64,000 bases of DNA from contig JAEWAF010000105.1 of the NCBI GenBank assembly GCA_023391815.1, positions 1 to 64,000 of the forward strand. The letters are read 5' to 3'. Origin of the DNA: Pseudomonadota bacterium. Lineage in GTDB: Bacteria; Pseudomonadota; Gammaproteobacteria; Steroidobacterales; Steroidobacteraceae. Both the position numbers and the translations under genes were made by a program. The notes beneath the pieces are model-generated. The model worked only from the letters and a program-made list of their open reading frames with translations. It was not told where the DNA came from and did not search any database. Numbering within the stretch: position 1 is the first letter of the stretch; each line of letters starts with the position of its first letter. Below, in pieces: positions 27,356 through 35,462 of this stretch.

Positions 27356-28405
27356 ATGATAGCCGCAACCTCCCACGCAAACCAGTTGGCCAGCCAGCAC
27401 GACCCCGTTTCACTGCGTTCCGCGCCCGGCTGGCAGCAGCTGTTGGCCGATGCGGTGACCGATCCGAGGGAGCTGTGCATCCTGCTCGAGCTCGATCCGG
27501 CCCTGGTTCTGCCGGCCATCGACGCCGCCAAAGACTTCGCTCTGAAGGTGCCCCGAAGCTATGTGGCCCGCATGCGCAAGGGCGATCCGAACGACCCGTT
27601 GCTGCTCCAAGTCCTGCCGATTGCCGCCGAAACGGCGGTGGTCGAGGGCTTCGTCACCGATCCGGTCGGCGACATGGACCGGCGGGCCGCCCGGGGTCTT
27701 TTGCACAAATATCACGGCCGCGCGTTGCTGGTGGCGACGGGCGCCTGTGCGGTCCATTGCCGCTACTGTTTTCGCCGGCATTTTCCCTATGGCGAAGAGT
27801 CCGCTCTTCAACAGGGCTGGGGCGGCGCCCTCGATCACCTGCGCGCCGATTCGACCATCAGCGAGGTCATTCTCAGCGGCGGCGACCCGTGGAGCCTGAG
27901 CGATCGACGGCTCAAACAGCTGACCGACGCGCTCCAGGCCATTCCCCATATCCGCCGCCTGCGTATCCACACCCGCTACCCCATCGTCCTGCCCGAGCGG
28001 ATCGATTGCGGCTTGCTCGACTGGCTGCGCAGCGTGCAGCTGCAGAAAGTAGTGGTCATGCACGCCAACCATGCCCGCGAAATCGACGAATCCGTGCGCC
28101 AGGCCTGCCGGCAGCTGGTCGACGCCGGCGTCACCCTGCTCAACCAGTCCGTGCTGCTCAAAGGGGTCAACGACACCGTGACCGCCCTGGCCGAATTAAG
28201 TGAAGCGCTATTCGAGACACACGTCCTTCCTTATTACCTCCATGTATTGGACAAAGTGCGGGGCGCGGCCCATTTCGACCTGCCCGAAGCCTCCGGCCTC
28301 GAGCTGCACCGGGCGCTGACCGCCCGACTGCCCGGCTACCTGGTGCCGAAGCTGGTCCGGGAGATCGCCGGAGCCCCGGCGAAGACCGCCGTCGTGGGTC
28401 TTTGA
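27356..28405 (+). CDS. epmB: EF-P beta-lysine 2,3-aminomutase
   Basis: Radical SAM, PLP-dependent enzyme that converts L-lysine to beta-lysine for EpmA to attach to EF-P. From ATG 27356 the protein has 349 residues, the EpmB size. The radical SAM cluster is Cys131, Cys135 and Cys138 in GACAVHCRYCFRRHFPYG; ILSGGDPWSLSD and LRIHTRYPIVLPERI follow. The open frame reaches back to 26525 but that part is antisense to efp. The C-terminal KLVREIAGAPAKTAV is the usual end of the short EpmB type. The TTG-started FimX-like gene follows 30 bases later. Confidence 0.95.
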   Translation: MIAATSHANQLASQHDPVSLRSAPGWQQLLADAVTDPRELCILLELDPALVLPAIDAAKDFALKVPRSYVARMRKGDPNDPLLLQVLPIAAETAVVEGFVTDPVGDMDRRAARGLLHKYHGRALLVATGACAVHCRYCFRRHFPYGEESALQQGWGGALDHLRADSTISEVILSGGDPWSLSDRRLKQLTDALQAIPHIRRLRIHTRYPIVLPERIDCGLLDWLRSVQLQKVVVMHANHAREIDESVRQACRQLVDAGVTLLNQSVLLKGVNDTVTALAELSEALFETHVLPYYLHVLDKVRGAAHFDLPEASGLELHRALTARLPGYLVPKLVREIAGAPAKTAVVGL

Positions 28406-28435
28406 GACCGTAACGAGTTTTGTTGGAGTAGAACG

Positions 28436-30487
28436 TTGGCCGAATCTAGCGCCGTGCCGATGATTGTCCTGACCCGTCATCAGGACAACGTCGAGGCGAT
28501 CAACAGCAACCTGCGAAACGCCGGCGTGGCCGTGCGCTGCAATTGGATCAAGGAGCTCACCGACCTGGGCGACGCCTTGCAACAGATCAATGCGCACATG
28601 CTGGTCGCATTCGTCGGCCCCGACCCGGCCGACATGACCAAGGTCATGACGGTGGCCAAGCAATACGGCGCCGACGTGCCGGTGCTGTTCGCGCGCGACC
28701 AGGTCGATGAGGAGATCATCGCCAACGCCATGCAACAGGGCGCGCGGGACGTGGTCACGTTGATGAATCCCAATCGCCTGCGCGGCGTCGTCGCCCGCGA
28801 GCTCGAAGCGAATCGCCAGGCCCGCGCGCTCAACAGCACCATCAGCTCGGCGCGCGAATATCGCGATCAATTGAAATCGTTCATGGCCGGGTCCGCCGAT
28901 GCCATCGCTCACGTGCAGGAAGGCATCATCGTCGACGCCAATCCGGCGTGGCTGGACTTGTATGGCTTCACCGATGCCGATGCGCTGGTCGGCACGCCGT
29001 TGATGGATGTGTTCGACGCCGATGCTCATGCCGCGCTCAAGGGCGCGTTAGTCGCATGTTTGCAAGGTAAGTGGTCGAATCACGCGCTCAAAGCGAATGC
29101 GCTGTTGAATGATGGCTCCAGCGTGCCGCTGGAAATGGAGCTGTCGCGCACCGAGTTCGACGGCGAGCCCGCCGTGCGATTGTGTTTCGCCGCGCGCAAA
29201 CGTGAGTCCGGCAATCTCAACGAACAACTCACCGAAGCGCTGGAACGCGACGCCAGCACCGGCGCCTTGCAACGCCGCTTCTTCATCGAACATCTGAAGA
29301 AGACGCTGGCGCAACCGATCAAGGCGGGCGTGCGCGAACTGGTGGCGATTCAGCCCGACAAGCTCGACGCCATCAGCGAGGACATCGGCCCGCTGGCCCT
29401 CGAAGACTTCATCTCACAATTCGCCGGCCTGATCGGCGAGACCCGCCAGGCGTCCGACCTGTTCGGCCGCTTCGGCGACGGCACCCTGCTGTTGCTGATG
29501 GAGCGCGGCACGGCTCGCGACATCGAAGTGTGGGCGACGAATCTGATCCGCAAAGTCGGCACCCAGGTGTTTCGACTGAGCGAGAAGCAAATCTCCTGTA
29601 CCTGTAGCGTGGGCATCGGCCTGATCGATCCGCGCGCACCCAACGCCGGCACCGCCCTCATCGATGCACTGACCGCCCGGCGCACCGCCGAGAGCTCGGG
29701 CGGCGGCAAAGTGAGCATCGTCGACCACCGAGAAGAATCGACGAAGCGCGAAGCGGCCGACGAATTGTGGGTCAAGCGCATCCGCGCCGCGCTGATGGAA
29801 AACCGCTTCCGTCTCATGCAACAGCCGATCGCGAGCTTGCTCGGCGAAGACAAGGGCATGTTCGACGTGCTGGTTCGCATGGTCGACGAGCAAGGCGAAG
29901 AGCTGTTGCCGGGCGAATTCATGGCCGCCGCCGAGCGCAACGATCTGATGAAGAACATCGATCGCTGGGTGATCGGCGCGTCGATGACGTTCATCGCGAG
30001 CCGCCCGGTGAAACAGTTGTTCGTGCGCCTATCGAAGGACTCGGTGCGCGATAAATCGCTGGTGCAGTGGCTGCTCAACCAGCTCAAGTCCTCCCGTATC
30101 GAACCGGGCCGCCTCGCCTTCCAGGTCAGCGAGCAGATCGCCACGGAATATCTGGCGGACAGCAGTGAGCTGGCGAACGGCTTGCGCAAGATCGGCTTCC
30201 GGTTCGCCATCGAACACTTCGGCACCGGCCGCGATCCGCAACGTTTGATCGCTCATCTGCCGATCGATTACGTGAAGGTCGATGGCACGCTCATGCAGGG
30301 CCTCGCCGTCGACCAGGGCCTGCAACAACGCGTACGCGAGCTGGTCGATCAGGCCAAAGGCCGGAACGTCGCGACCATCGCGGAACGGGTGGAAGATGCG
30401 AACACGATGGCGGTGTTGTGGCAGCTCGGGATCGAGTTCATCCAGGGTTACTTCGTCAACGAGCCCGAACAGGTGGTGATTGGCTGA
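28436..30487 (+). CDS. FimX-like protein: REC-like, PAS, degenerate GGDEF and EAL
   Basis: 683-residue signalling protein. An N-terminal receiver-like module (about 8-120) is followed by PAS (150-255), GGDEF-like (265-430) and EAL-like (440-680) domains. GGDEF is replaced by GDGT (347-350) and the EAL motif reads DVLVR (477-481), so neither cyclase nor phosphodiesterase activity is expected. This matches FimX of Pseudomonas/Xanthomonas, which binds c-di-GMP through a degenerate EAL and promotes type IV pilus extension. The start is TTG at 28436; GGAG at 28425-28428, seven bases upstream, supports it over the ATG at 28460. The role is inferred from architecture. Confidence 0.82.
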   Translation: MAESSAVPMIVLTRHQDNVEAINSNLRNAGVAVRCNWIKELTDLGDALQQINAHMLVAFVGPDPADMTKVMTVAKQYGADVPVLFARDQVDEEIIANAMQQGARDVVTLMNPNRLRGVVARELEANRQARALNSTISSAREYRDQLKSFMAGSADAIAHVQEGIIVDANPAWLDLYGFTDADALVGTPLMDVFDADAHAALKGALVACLQGKWSNHALKANALLNDGSSVPLEMELSRTEFDGEPAVRLCFAARKRESGNLNEQLTEALERDASTGALQRRFFIEHLKKTLAQPIKAGVRELVAIQPDKLDAISEDIGPLALEDFISQFAGLIGETRQASDLFGRFGDGTLLLLMERGTARDIEVWATNLIRKVGTQVFRLSEKQISCTCSVGIGLIDPRAPNAGTALIDALTARRTAESSGGGKVSIVDHREESTKREAADELWVKRIRAALMENRFRLMQQPIASLLGEDKGMFDVLVRMVDEQGEELLPGEFMAAAERNDLMKNIDRWVIGASMTFIASRPVKQLFVRLSKDSVRDKSLVQWLLNQLKSSRIEPGRLAFQVSEQIATEYLADSSELANGLRKIGFRFAIEHFGTGRDPQRLIAHLPIDYVKVDGTLMQGLAVDQGLQQRVRELVDQAKGRNVATIAERVEDANTMAVLWQLGIEFIQGYFVNEPEQVVIG

Positions 30488-30496
30488 CCGAGCTCA

Positions 30497-30572
30497 TGTC
30501 GATGCCATCGACACATTTGGAGAACATGTCGATAAAACTTGAAAATTTCGACATATCCTGGCCAAATGTCGA
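30497..30572. promoter_or_regulatory. Array of five TGTCGA boxes
   Basis: The core TGTCGA/TCGACA occurs at 30497, 30508 (reverse), 30527, 30548 (reverse) and 30567, with starts spaced 11, 19, 21 and 19 bases, close to whole helical turns. The first pair forms the palindrome TGTCGATGCCATCGACA (30497-30513). The second pair forms an inverted repeat with 7-base arms and a 15-base spacer. The DNA is notably more AT-rich than its surroundings. It looks like an operator for a dimeric HTH regulator, but it lies between two convergent genes. Confidence 0.55.
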
Positions 30573-30608
30573 TCGCGTAAACATATCGAGAGCGCCCGCT
30601 CCGCGACC

Positions 30609-30734
30609 ATGGCCGCCAAGAAAGCCAAAACGCCCAAGAAGGTCGGACGCGAGAAATTATTCATTCATCCAAACTTCGTTCACCTCCTGATCAGTGACGA
30701 TCACCCAGTCCAGCATTACGGCAGGACACGCTAA
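30609..30734 (+). CDS. Possible small basic protein, 41 residues
   Basis: Short frame starting MAAKKAKTPKKVGREKLF and ending HYGRTR, with its TAA overlapping the stop codon of the convergent fbiC. It is downstream of the TGTCGA box array, which would make sense as its control region. The N-terminus is Lys-rich; the second half (FIHPNFVHLLISDDHP) is hydrophobic and structured-looking. There is no good Shine-Dalgarno sequence. An overlapping 54-codon frame from ATG 30526, with GGAG three bases upstream, competes. I do not recognise either product; it may be a gene remnant. Confidence 0.25.
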   Translation: MAAKKAKTPKKVGREKLFIHPNFVHLLISDDHPVQHYGRTR

Positions 30735-33163
30735 ACATCGATGTCGCGGTAGGGCACGGCCGCCGCCCGCCCGTACAACGTCGTCCGCTGCACTTTGCGC
30801 CGAGCGATTTCTTCGATCAATGCGCCCATGCGCAGGGCATCTAATTCCTGGCCGTGAACGGCTCCGGCGGCCTTACTTATGGACTCATTCATCAGAGTAC
30901 CGCCAAGGTCATTGGCCCCGGCCGTCAGGCACCGTCCAGCCCATTCCGGACCAAGCTTCACCCAGGATACCTGGATATTACGAATGCGCTCGCCAAGCAC
31001 GAGCCGTGACACCGCATGCATCAGGATCGTCTCGCGCAATGTGGGGCCGCGACGTGCGCGGCCTTTGAGGTACATCGGGGCTTCCATGTGAACGAAGGGC
31101 AAGGGAACAAACTCGGTGAACCCGCCTGTTTCTTCCTGCAATTCCAGGACTCGCCGCAAATGGCGCGCCCAGTGCAGATAGTTATCAACGTGGCCGAACA
31201 TGATCGTAGCGGTACTGCGCAGCCCGAGCTGATGCGCCGTGCGCATGACCTGTAACCAGCTATTCGTATCCGGTTTATCAGGCGCGATCACCCGCCGAAC
31301 TTCGTCATCGAGAATCTCCGCCGCCGTGCCCGGCAGCGACCCAAGCCCCACACTCTTCATCTCCGAAAGAAACTCCGCCAGGGAAACACCGAGCGTGCGC
31401 GCGCCGTGCGAAATCTCCAGCGGCGAGAACGCGTGGACGTGAATACCCGGCTGAGTCCGCTTCGCGGTTCGGCAAATCTCCAAGTAAGTGTTGCCATCGA
31501 AGCTCGGATGAATGCCGCCCTGCATGCAAACTTCCGTGGCTCCTCGCTGCCAAGCTTCGTCCACGCGTCGAGCGATCTCGTCCAACTCCATTACATACGC
31601 CGGGCCACGCAGCGACTGATGCGAGCGACCCTTGGAGAACGCACAGAACGTACAGCGATACAAACAGATGTTGGTGTAGTTAATATTTCTATTGACGACA
31701 TACGTAACGTCATCCCCAACCTGCTCGCGGCGCAACTCATCCGCCGCCGCTTGGAGATGCAAGAAGTCCGCGCCACGTGCCGTAAATAATTCAGCGACGG
31801 CCGCATCGGTAACTCGTGAGCCGCGAGCTAACGCATTCACAGTCGAAACGATCGAACCGACTCGCGGCGACACCGAAGCTCCGGGTCGTACGATATCTAT
31901 TACGGCACCGCCAATCCGGGCGTATGGAATCCGGACATCCGCGTCAGCGGCAACTAATGGTCTACCCTTCAGCTCCCGCAGCTCTTCCTCACTCGGTGCG
32001 TCCGCACTACCCGGTGACCACACGCCAACTCGTGCCAACCCGGCACCATCACTCCATCGCAATACCTGCCCATGCAACCCCGAATCGATCCATTCATCTC
32101 GCCGCTCGATGTAGCTCGGATACACTGTCAACCGTTCGACCAGCGTCGCCCCTCGGCTCGCAAGCTGCTCTGTCAATCGTTCCACGTGCGGCCACGGTGC
32201 CTCGGGATTCACATGGTCGGGCGTCACCGGCGAAATCCCGCCGCAATCGTTGATGCCCGCAGCAACCAAGTCAGCGAAATCGCCAACGTAAAGGTTCGGC
32301 GGCGCTTGAATGCTCATATGGGAGCCGAACAGCAAGCGCGCCACGGCCACCGTCCACGCCAGCTCATCCATTGAAGGCTCCGGCGCATTCGCCATCCGCG
32401 TGCCTGGCTTCGCCCGGAAATTCTGGATGATGATCTCTTGCACATGGCCAAGCTCGTCATGCAACTCACGCAAAGCCAGCAGCGATTCGATGCGTTCGAG
32501 ACGGGTCTCGCCGATGCCAATCAAGATGCCGCTGGTCGTCGGCACCTTGGCGACGCCGGCCGCACGCAAGCTCGCCAACCGGTGTTCCGGAATTTTGTCA
32601 GGCGACCCGAAGTGCGGCCCGCCTCGCTGTGACAACCGCGCCGACGCGGTTTCCAACATCAGCCCCATCGACGGCGCCACCGGACGCAGGAAACGAAACT
32701 CCGTCTGCTCCATCACGCCGGGATTCAGATGAGGCAATAAACCCGTGTCAGCTCTGACACGCGCCGCGACCTCTTTCAGATACGCCAGCGTCGACTCGTG
32801 CCCCAGCTCAGCCAGTGCCCGACGCGCATGCGAATATCGCGTCTCCGGCCGGTCCCCAAGAGTGAACAACGCTTCCTTGCAGCCCGCATTCGCGCCCGCG
32901 CGCGCAATCTGCAGCGCCTCTTCAAGGGTCAGGTAAGCACGCTCCAAGGAACGTGGCGTCGTCGCGAACGTACAGTAATGACAAACATCCCGGCACAGCC
33001 GCGTCAGCGGGATGAACACCTTGCGCGAGTAAGTGATGAGAGAGCCCCAACCGGCATCTCGGCGCTCCGCCGCGGCGGGCGCGAGCGAGCGCCAGTCGGC
33101 ATCGAGCAACGCAATGGCCTGCTCCGCCGTCGCCCGCTCTCCAATTCCAATAACCGAGCTCAT
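30731..33163 (-). CDS. fbiC: FO synthase, fused CofG-CofH
   Basis: Makes the deazaflavin FO, the chromophore of coenzyme F420, from tyrosine and 5-amino-6-ribitylaminouracil. The 810 residues contain two radical SAM halves. The CofG half (1-400) has Cys57, Cys61 and Cys64 in CRDVCHYCTF. The CofH half (about 430-810) has Cys500, Cys504 and Cys507 in CLYRCTFCAFSKGRSH, with MQGGIHPSFDG and TAAEILDDEVR as further CofH signatures. Fusion of this kind (FbiC) is typical of actinobacteria and a few proteobacteria. Its start overlaps the cofC stop by four bases. It is the last gene of the operon and ends next to the TGTCGA box region. Confidence 0.94.
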   Translation of the reverse strand: MSSVIGIGERATAEQAIALLDADWRSLAPAAAERRDAGWGSLITYSRKVFIPLTRLCRDVCHYCTFATTPRSLERAYLTLEEALQIARAGANAGCKEALFTLGDRPETRYSHARRALAELGHESTLAYLKEVAARVRADTGLLPHLNPGVMEQTEFRFLRPVAPSMGLMLETASARLSQRGGPHFGSPDKIPEHRLASLRAAGVAKVPTTSGILIGIGETRLERIESLLALRELHDELGHVQEIIIQNFRAKPGTRMANAPEPSMDELAWTVAVARLLFGSHMSIQAPPNLYVGDFADLVAAGINDCGGISPVTPDHVNPEAPWPHVERLTEQLASRGATLVERLTVYPSYIERRDEWIDSGLHGQVLRWSDGAGLARVGVWSPGSADAPSEEELRELKGRPLVAADADVRIPYARIGGAVIDIVRPGASVSPRVGSIVSTVNALARGSRVTDAAVAELFTARGADFLHLQAAADELRREQVGDDVTYVVNRNINYTNICLYRCTFCAFSKGRSHQSLRGPAYVMELDEIARRVDEAWQRGATEVCMQGGIHPSFDGNTYLEICRTAKRTQPGIHVHAFSPLEISHGARTLGVSLAEFLSEMKSVGLGSLPGTAAEILDDEVRRVIAPDKPDTNSWLQVMRTAHQLGLRSTATIMFGHVDNYLHWARHLRRVLELQEETGGFTEFVPLPFVHMEAPMYLKGRARRGPTLRETILMHAVSRLVLGERIRNIQVSWVKLGPEWAGRCLTAGANDLGGTLMNESISKAAGAVHGQELDALRMGALIEEIARRKVQRTTLYGRAAAVPYRDIDV

Positions 33164-33777
33164 GAGAGCAAGCTCGGACGAGCCAGAGCCCTGTGACCGA
33201 TCAAGCTAAGATCCTGCGGATCATCGACATCGAATCCCAACCCCAACCGTTTGACGACCCGAGGCGTCATGCCAGCGGCTCGAACGGCAGCGCAATGACG
33301 CTTGAAGCTGTTCTCGCCAAAGAGCGGCTCGATGATTCCAGCCGTACGACACCATAGCGCATTCGTGCCGCAACCGTGCCGATCCGGCGCGATGACAACG
33401 TCATCGTGATTGCGACACATGATCTCAACGTCTTCCGGTTGCAAGAACGGCAGATCGCCATTGATGAGCAGCAGGGCTCCCCCGGGCCGGTGGATCGCAA
33501 TCGCCTGTTGATACGCCGCGCGCGTCCCGAGATCCACGTACAGGTCGATCGCCAAAGCACCGAGCCCTTGCGCGAAGCGAGCGACCTCGTCGCTCGCCGT
33601 CGCGACGGCCACGCTCTCGATCGACTCGACCCGCCGCAGAGTTCTCAGCACATGCTCGGCCATTCGAAAGTACAACTCACGCCGAGACTGTGCGGTCAAG
33701 CTTGCGGAAAGCCGCGCCTTGGCTCGATCCGGATGTTTCAACGCGACGATCGCCTGAGTCGTCATTCCCCAGCTCAT
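33160..33777 (-). CDS. cofC: 2-phospholactate (or 3-phosphoglycerate) guanylyltransferase
   Basis: Nucleotidyltransferase that activates the phosphoacid side-chain precursor with GTP in F420 synthesis. From ATG 33777 it has 205 residues, the CofC length. Visible blocks are ALKHPDRAKARLS near the start, INGDLPFLQPEDVE, VIAPDRHGCGTNAL and GENSFKRH, then LGLGFDVDDPQDL. The start shares one base with the npdG stop (TGATG), and ATG 33765 is an alternative. Homologues differ in using 2-phospholactate, PEP or 3-phosphoglycerate; the choice cannot be read here. Confidence 0.9.
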   Translation of the reverse strand: MSWGMTTQAIVALKHPDRAKARLSASLTAQSRRELYFRMAEHVLRTLRRVESIESVAVATASDEVARFAQGLGALAIDLYVDLGTRAAYQQAIAIHRPGGALLLINGDLPFLQPEDVEIMCRNHDDVVIAPDRHGCGTNALWCRTAGIIEPLFGENSFKRHCAAVRAAGMTPRVVKRLGLGFDVDDPQDLSLIGHRALARPSLLS

Positions 33778-34460
33778 CAATGCGCGCCCGTCGGGACGCC
33801 TGTGATACGAATCCCGGCACTCGGTACCTTGTAACGACGGTTGATCGCGATCAGCAGCGAAGTGAGCCCTTCGGTCACCAGCGAGTTCTTGAGCGGACCG
33901 CACCGCCAGCCTTGCAACCCCGCAGCCTCCGCCAACTCCACCGCGATCTGCGCGGCGCGGTCGTCGTCGGCGCAGATCAACACGTCGCAATCGATCGCGT
34001 GATCGAGGTCCGCGAGGTGATGGGCCGAAACATTCTGAAAAGCCGAGACAACGGCAACGTCCGACCCCAGCGCCGCCTGCAACCGTTCCACAGCGGAACC
34101 GCCCGGCAGTTGCGCAATGTCGACCTTCGGTGGAACCAGCGGCACAGTCACATCGACCAGCACTTTGCCTCTGAGTGCGTTTCGGACATGCAGCGCCGTG
34201 TCGAGCTGAGCAGCGAATGGAACCGCCAGCACGATCACATCCGCCTGCTCAGCGGCGTCAAGATTGAGCGCTCCGGTGAGACGAGCCATCGGATCCAGTT
34301 TCTCGCGCAGCGTGGCAGCAGTCGTCTGCGCGCGCGCGAGATCTCTGCCGCCGATGATGACGTGATAACCCGCACGCGCCCAACGCAGCGCGAGTCCCCT
34401 GCCCTCGCGACCCGTGCCGCCGAGTACAGCGATCGTTTTGATACGTATCGATGAATGCAC
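33777..34460 (-). CDS. npdG: F420-dependent NADP reductase (Fno/NpdG type)
   Basis: Transfers hydride between NADP(H) and F420(H2). The 227-residue protein has the Rossmann motif LGGTGREGRGLALRWARAG at its start and IIGGRDLARA for NADP phosphate binding. VLAVPF and the later DVTVPLVPPK, SAFQNVSAHHLAD and CGPLKNSLVTEGLTSLLIAIN blocks match the family. It lies between the LLM oxidoreductase (3-base gap) and cofC (1-base overlap), so it is an integral part of the F420 operon and presumably supplies F420H2 to the LLM enzyme. Confidence 0.9.
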   Translation of the reverse strand: MHSSIRIKTIAVLGGTGREGRGLALRWARAGYHVIIGGRDLARAQTTAATLREKLDPMARLTGALNLDAAEQADVIVLAVPFAAQLDTALHVRNALRGKVLVDVTVPLVPPKVDIAQLPGGSAVERLQAALGSDVAVVSAFQNVSAHHLADLDHAIDCDVLICADDDRAAQIAVELAEAAGLQGWRCGPLKNSLVTEGLTSLLIAINRRYKVPSAGIRITGVPTGAH

Positions 34461-34463
34461 GGC

Positions 34464-35462
34464 TCAGTTCCGTCGGAAGTGCGGCAGGATCTGCGTGCCG
34501 ACGAGATGCATGGCACGAGCGGGATCGGGACCGGTCGGCGTGCCGAACGACACGTGATCCGCGCCGGCCGCGATCAACTCTTCGACTTGCTCGATCACAT
34601 CGCGCGGCGTGCCCGTCAACGTGAACGCTCTAATGGATTTCTGCGGCACCAGGGCTTTCGCTCGCACCAAGTCGCCACTGACGTAAGCGCGATATGCCGC
34701 ATCGATCGCTTCCGGGTCGATGCCCGCCTCGGTCGTCATCGGTGCGAGGAACGGTTGAATCAGTGCCAGCATGCCGCGAATGCAATCCTCCGCGCTTGGC
34801 CGGTCCTCGGCGATCGATGACAGCGGACCGACGATGAGCTTCACATCCGACGGATCGCGTCCCGCTTCAGTGGCGCCCGCAAGCATCTCCGTCCGCAACT
34901 TCGACAAGTAAGCGCCACTGCCGATGCAATCCGCCTTGATGCCCGATGCGACGCCGCCCGCCATGCGCGCCATCTGCGGTCCCCAGGTGCCGATGAAGAT
35001 CGGAATGCGCCTCGGGGTTGGGAACTGAAACTTGAGGTCCGCGGTGGCCTGGAAGAACTCCCCGGCGAAAGGCTCGGTCTTCGCTGCCAGCACATGTTCC
35101 ATCAGCAAGTAAGCTTCCTTCAGCGAGCGCACCGGCTTCACCGCCTTGGCGACACCGAGCATCTGATTGAAGCCGCCGCGTCCGAGTCCACACACCATGC
35201 GCCCGTTGCTGAGCTCATCGAGTGCCGCGAGGTTCGCCGCGTGATAGACCGGATTCGCCACCTGCGGAGTGACGATGAAGGGCCCGAGCTTCACACGCGT
35301 CGTGTGCGTGGCCATCAATGTGAGAATGGGCCACGCCGGCCGCATGATGAGATCGTCCGAAACATGGATCTCATCGAATCCATACCGCTCGGCTTGCTGC
35401 GCGATGGGAACGTATTCCTGCATCGGCAGCGAGCCGGTTACCGTCATGCTGAACGTCGTCAT
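34464..35462 (-). CDS. LLM-class F420-dependent oxidoreductase
   Basis: Luciferase-like TIM-barrel enzyme of 332 residues. ATG 35462 shares one base with the stop of the TonB receptor (TAATG). Family blocks: TVTGSLPMQEYVPIAQQAERYGFDEIHVSDD, LGPFIVTPQVANPVYHAANLAALDELSNGRMVCGLGRG, and IPIFIGTWGPQMARMAGG. It resembles methylene-H4MPT reductase-like and other F420-dependent oxidoreductases. LLM proteins may use FMN or F420; adjacency to npdG, cofC and fbiC argues for F420. The substrate is unknown, but a co-transcribed outer-membrane receptor suggests a compound taken up from outside. Confidence 0.88.
   Translation of the reverse strand: MTTFSMTVTGSLPMQEYVPIAQQAERYGFDEIHVSDDLIMRPAWPILTLMATHTTRVKLGPFIVTPQVANPVYHAANLAALDELSNGRMVCGLGRGGFNQMLGVAKAVKPVRSLKEAYLLMEHVLAAKTEPFAGEFFQATADLKFQFPTPRRIPIFIGTWGPQMARMAGGVASGIKADCIGSGAYLSKLRTEMLAGATEAGRDPSDVKLIVGPLSSIAEDRPSAEDCIRGMLALIQPFLAPMTTEAGIDPEAIDAAYRAYVSGDLVRAKALVPQKSIRAFTLTGTPRDVIEQVEELIAAGADHVSFGTPTGPDPARAMHLVGTQILPHFRRN

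Noticed and set aside
28436..30487. Active diguanylate cyclase/phosphodiesterase
   Set aside because: Neither the GGDEF nor the EAL signature is intact; described as FimX-like instead.
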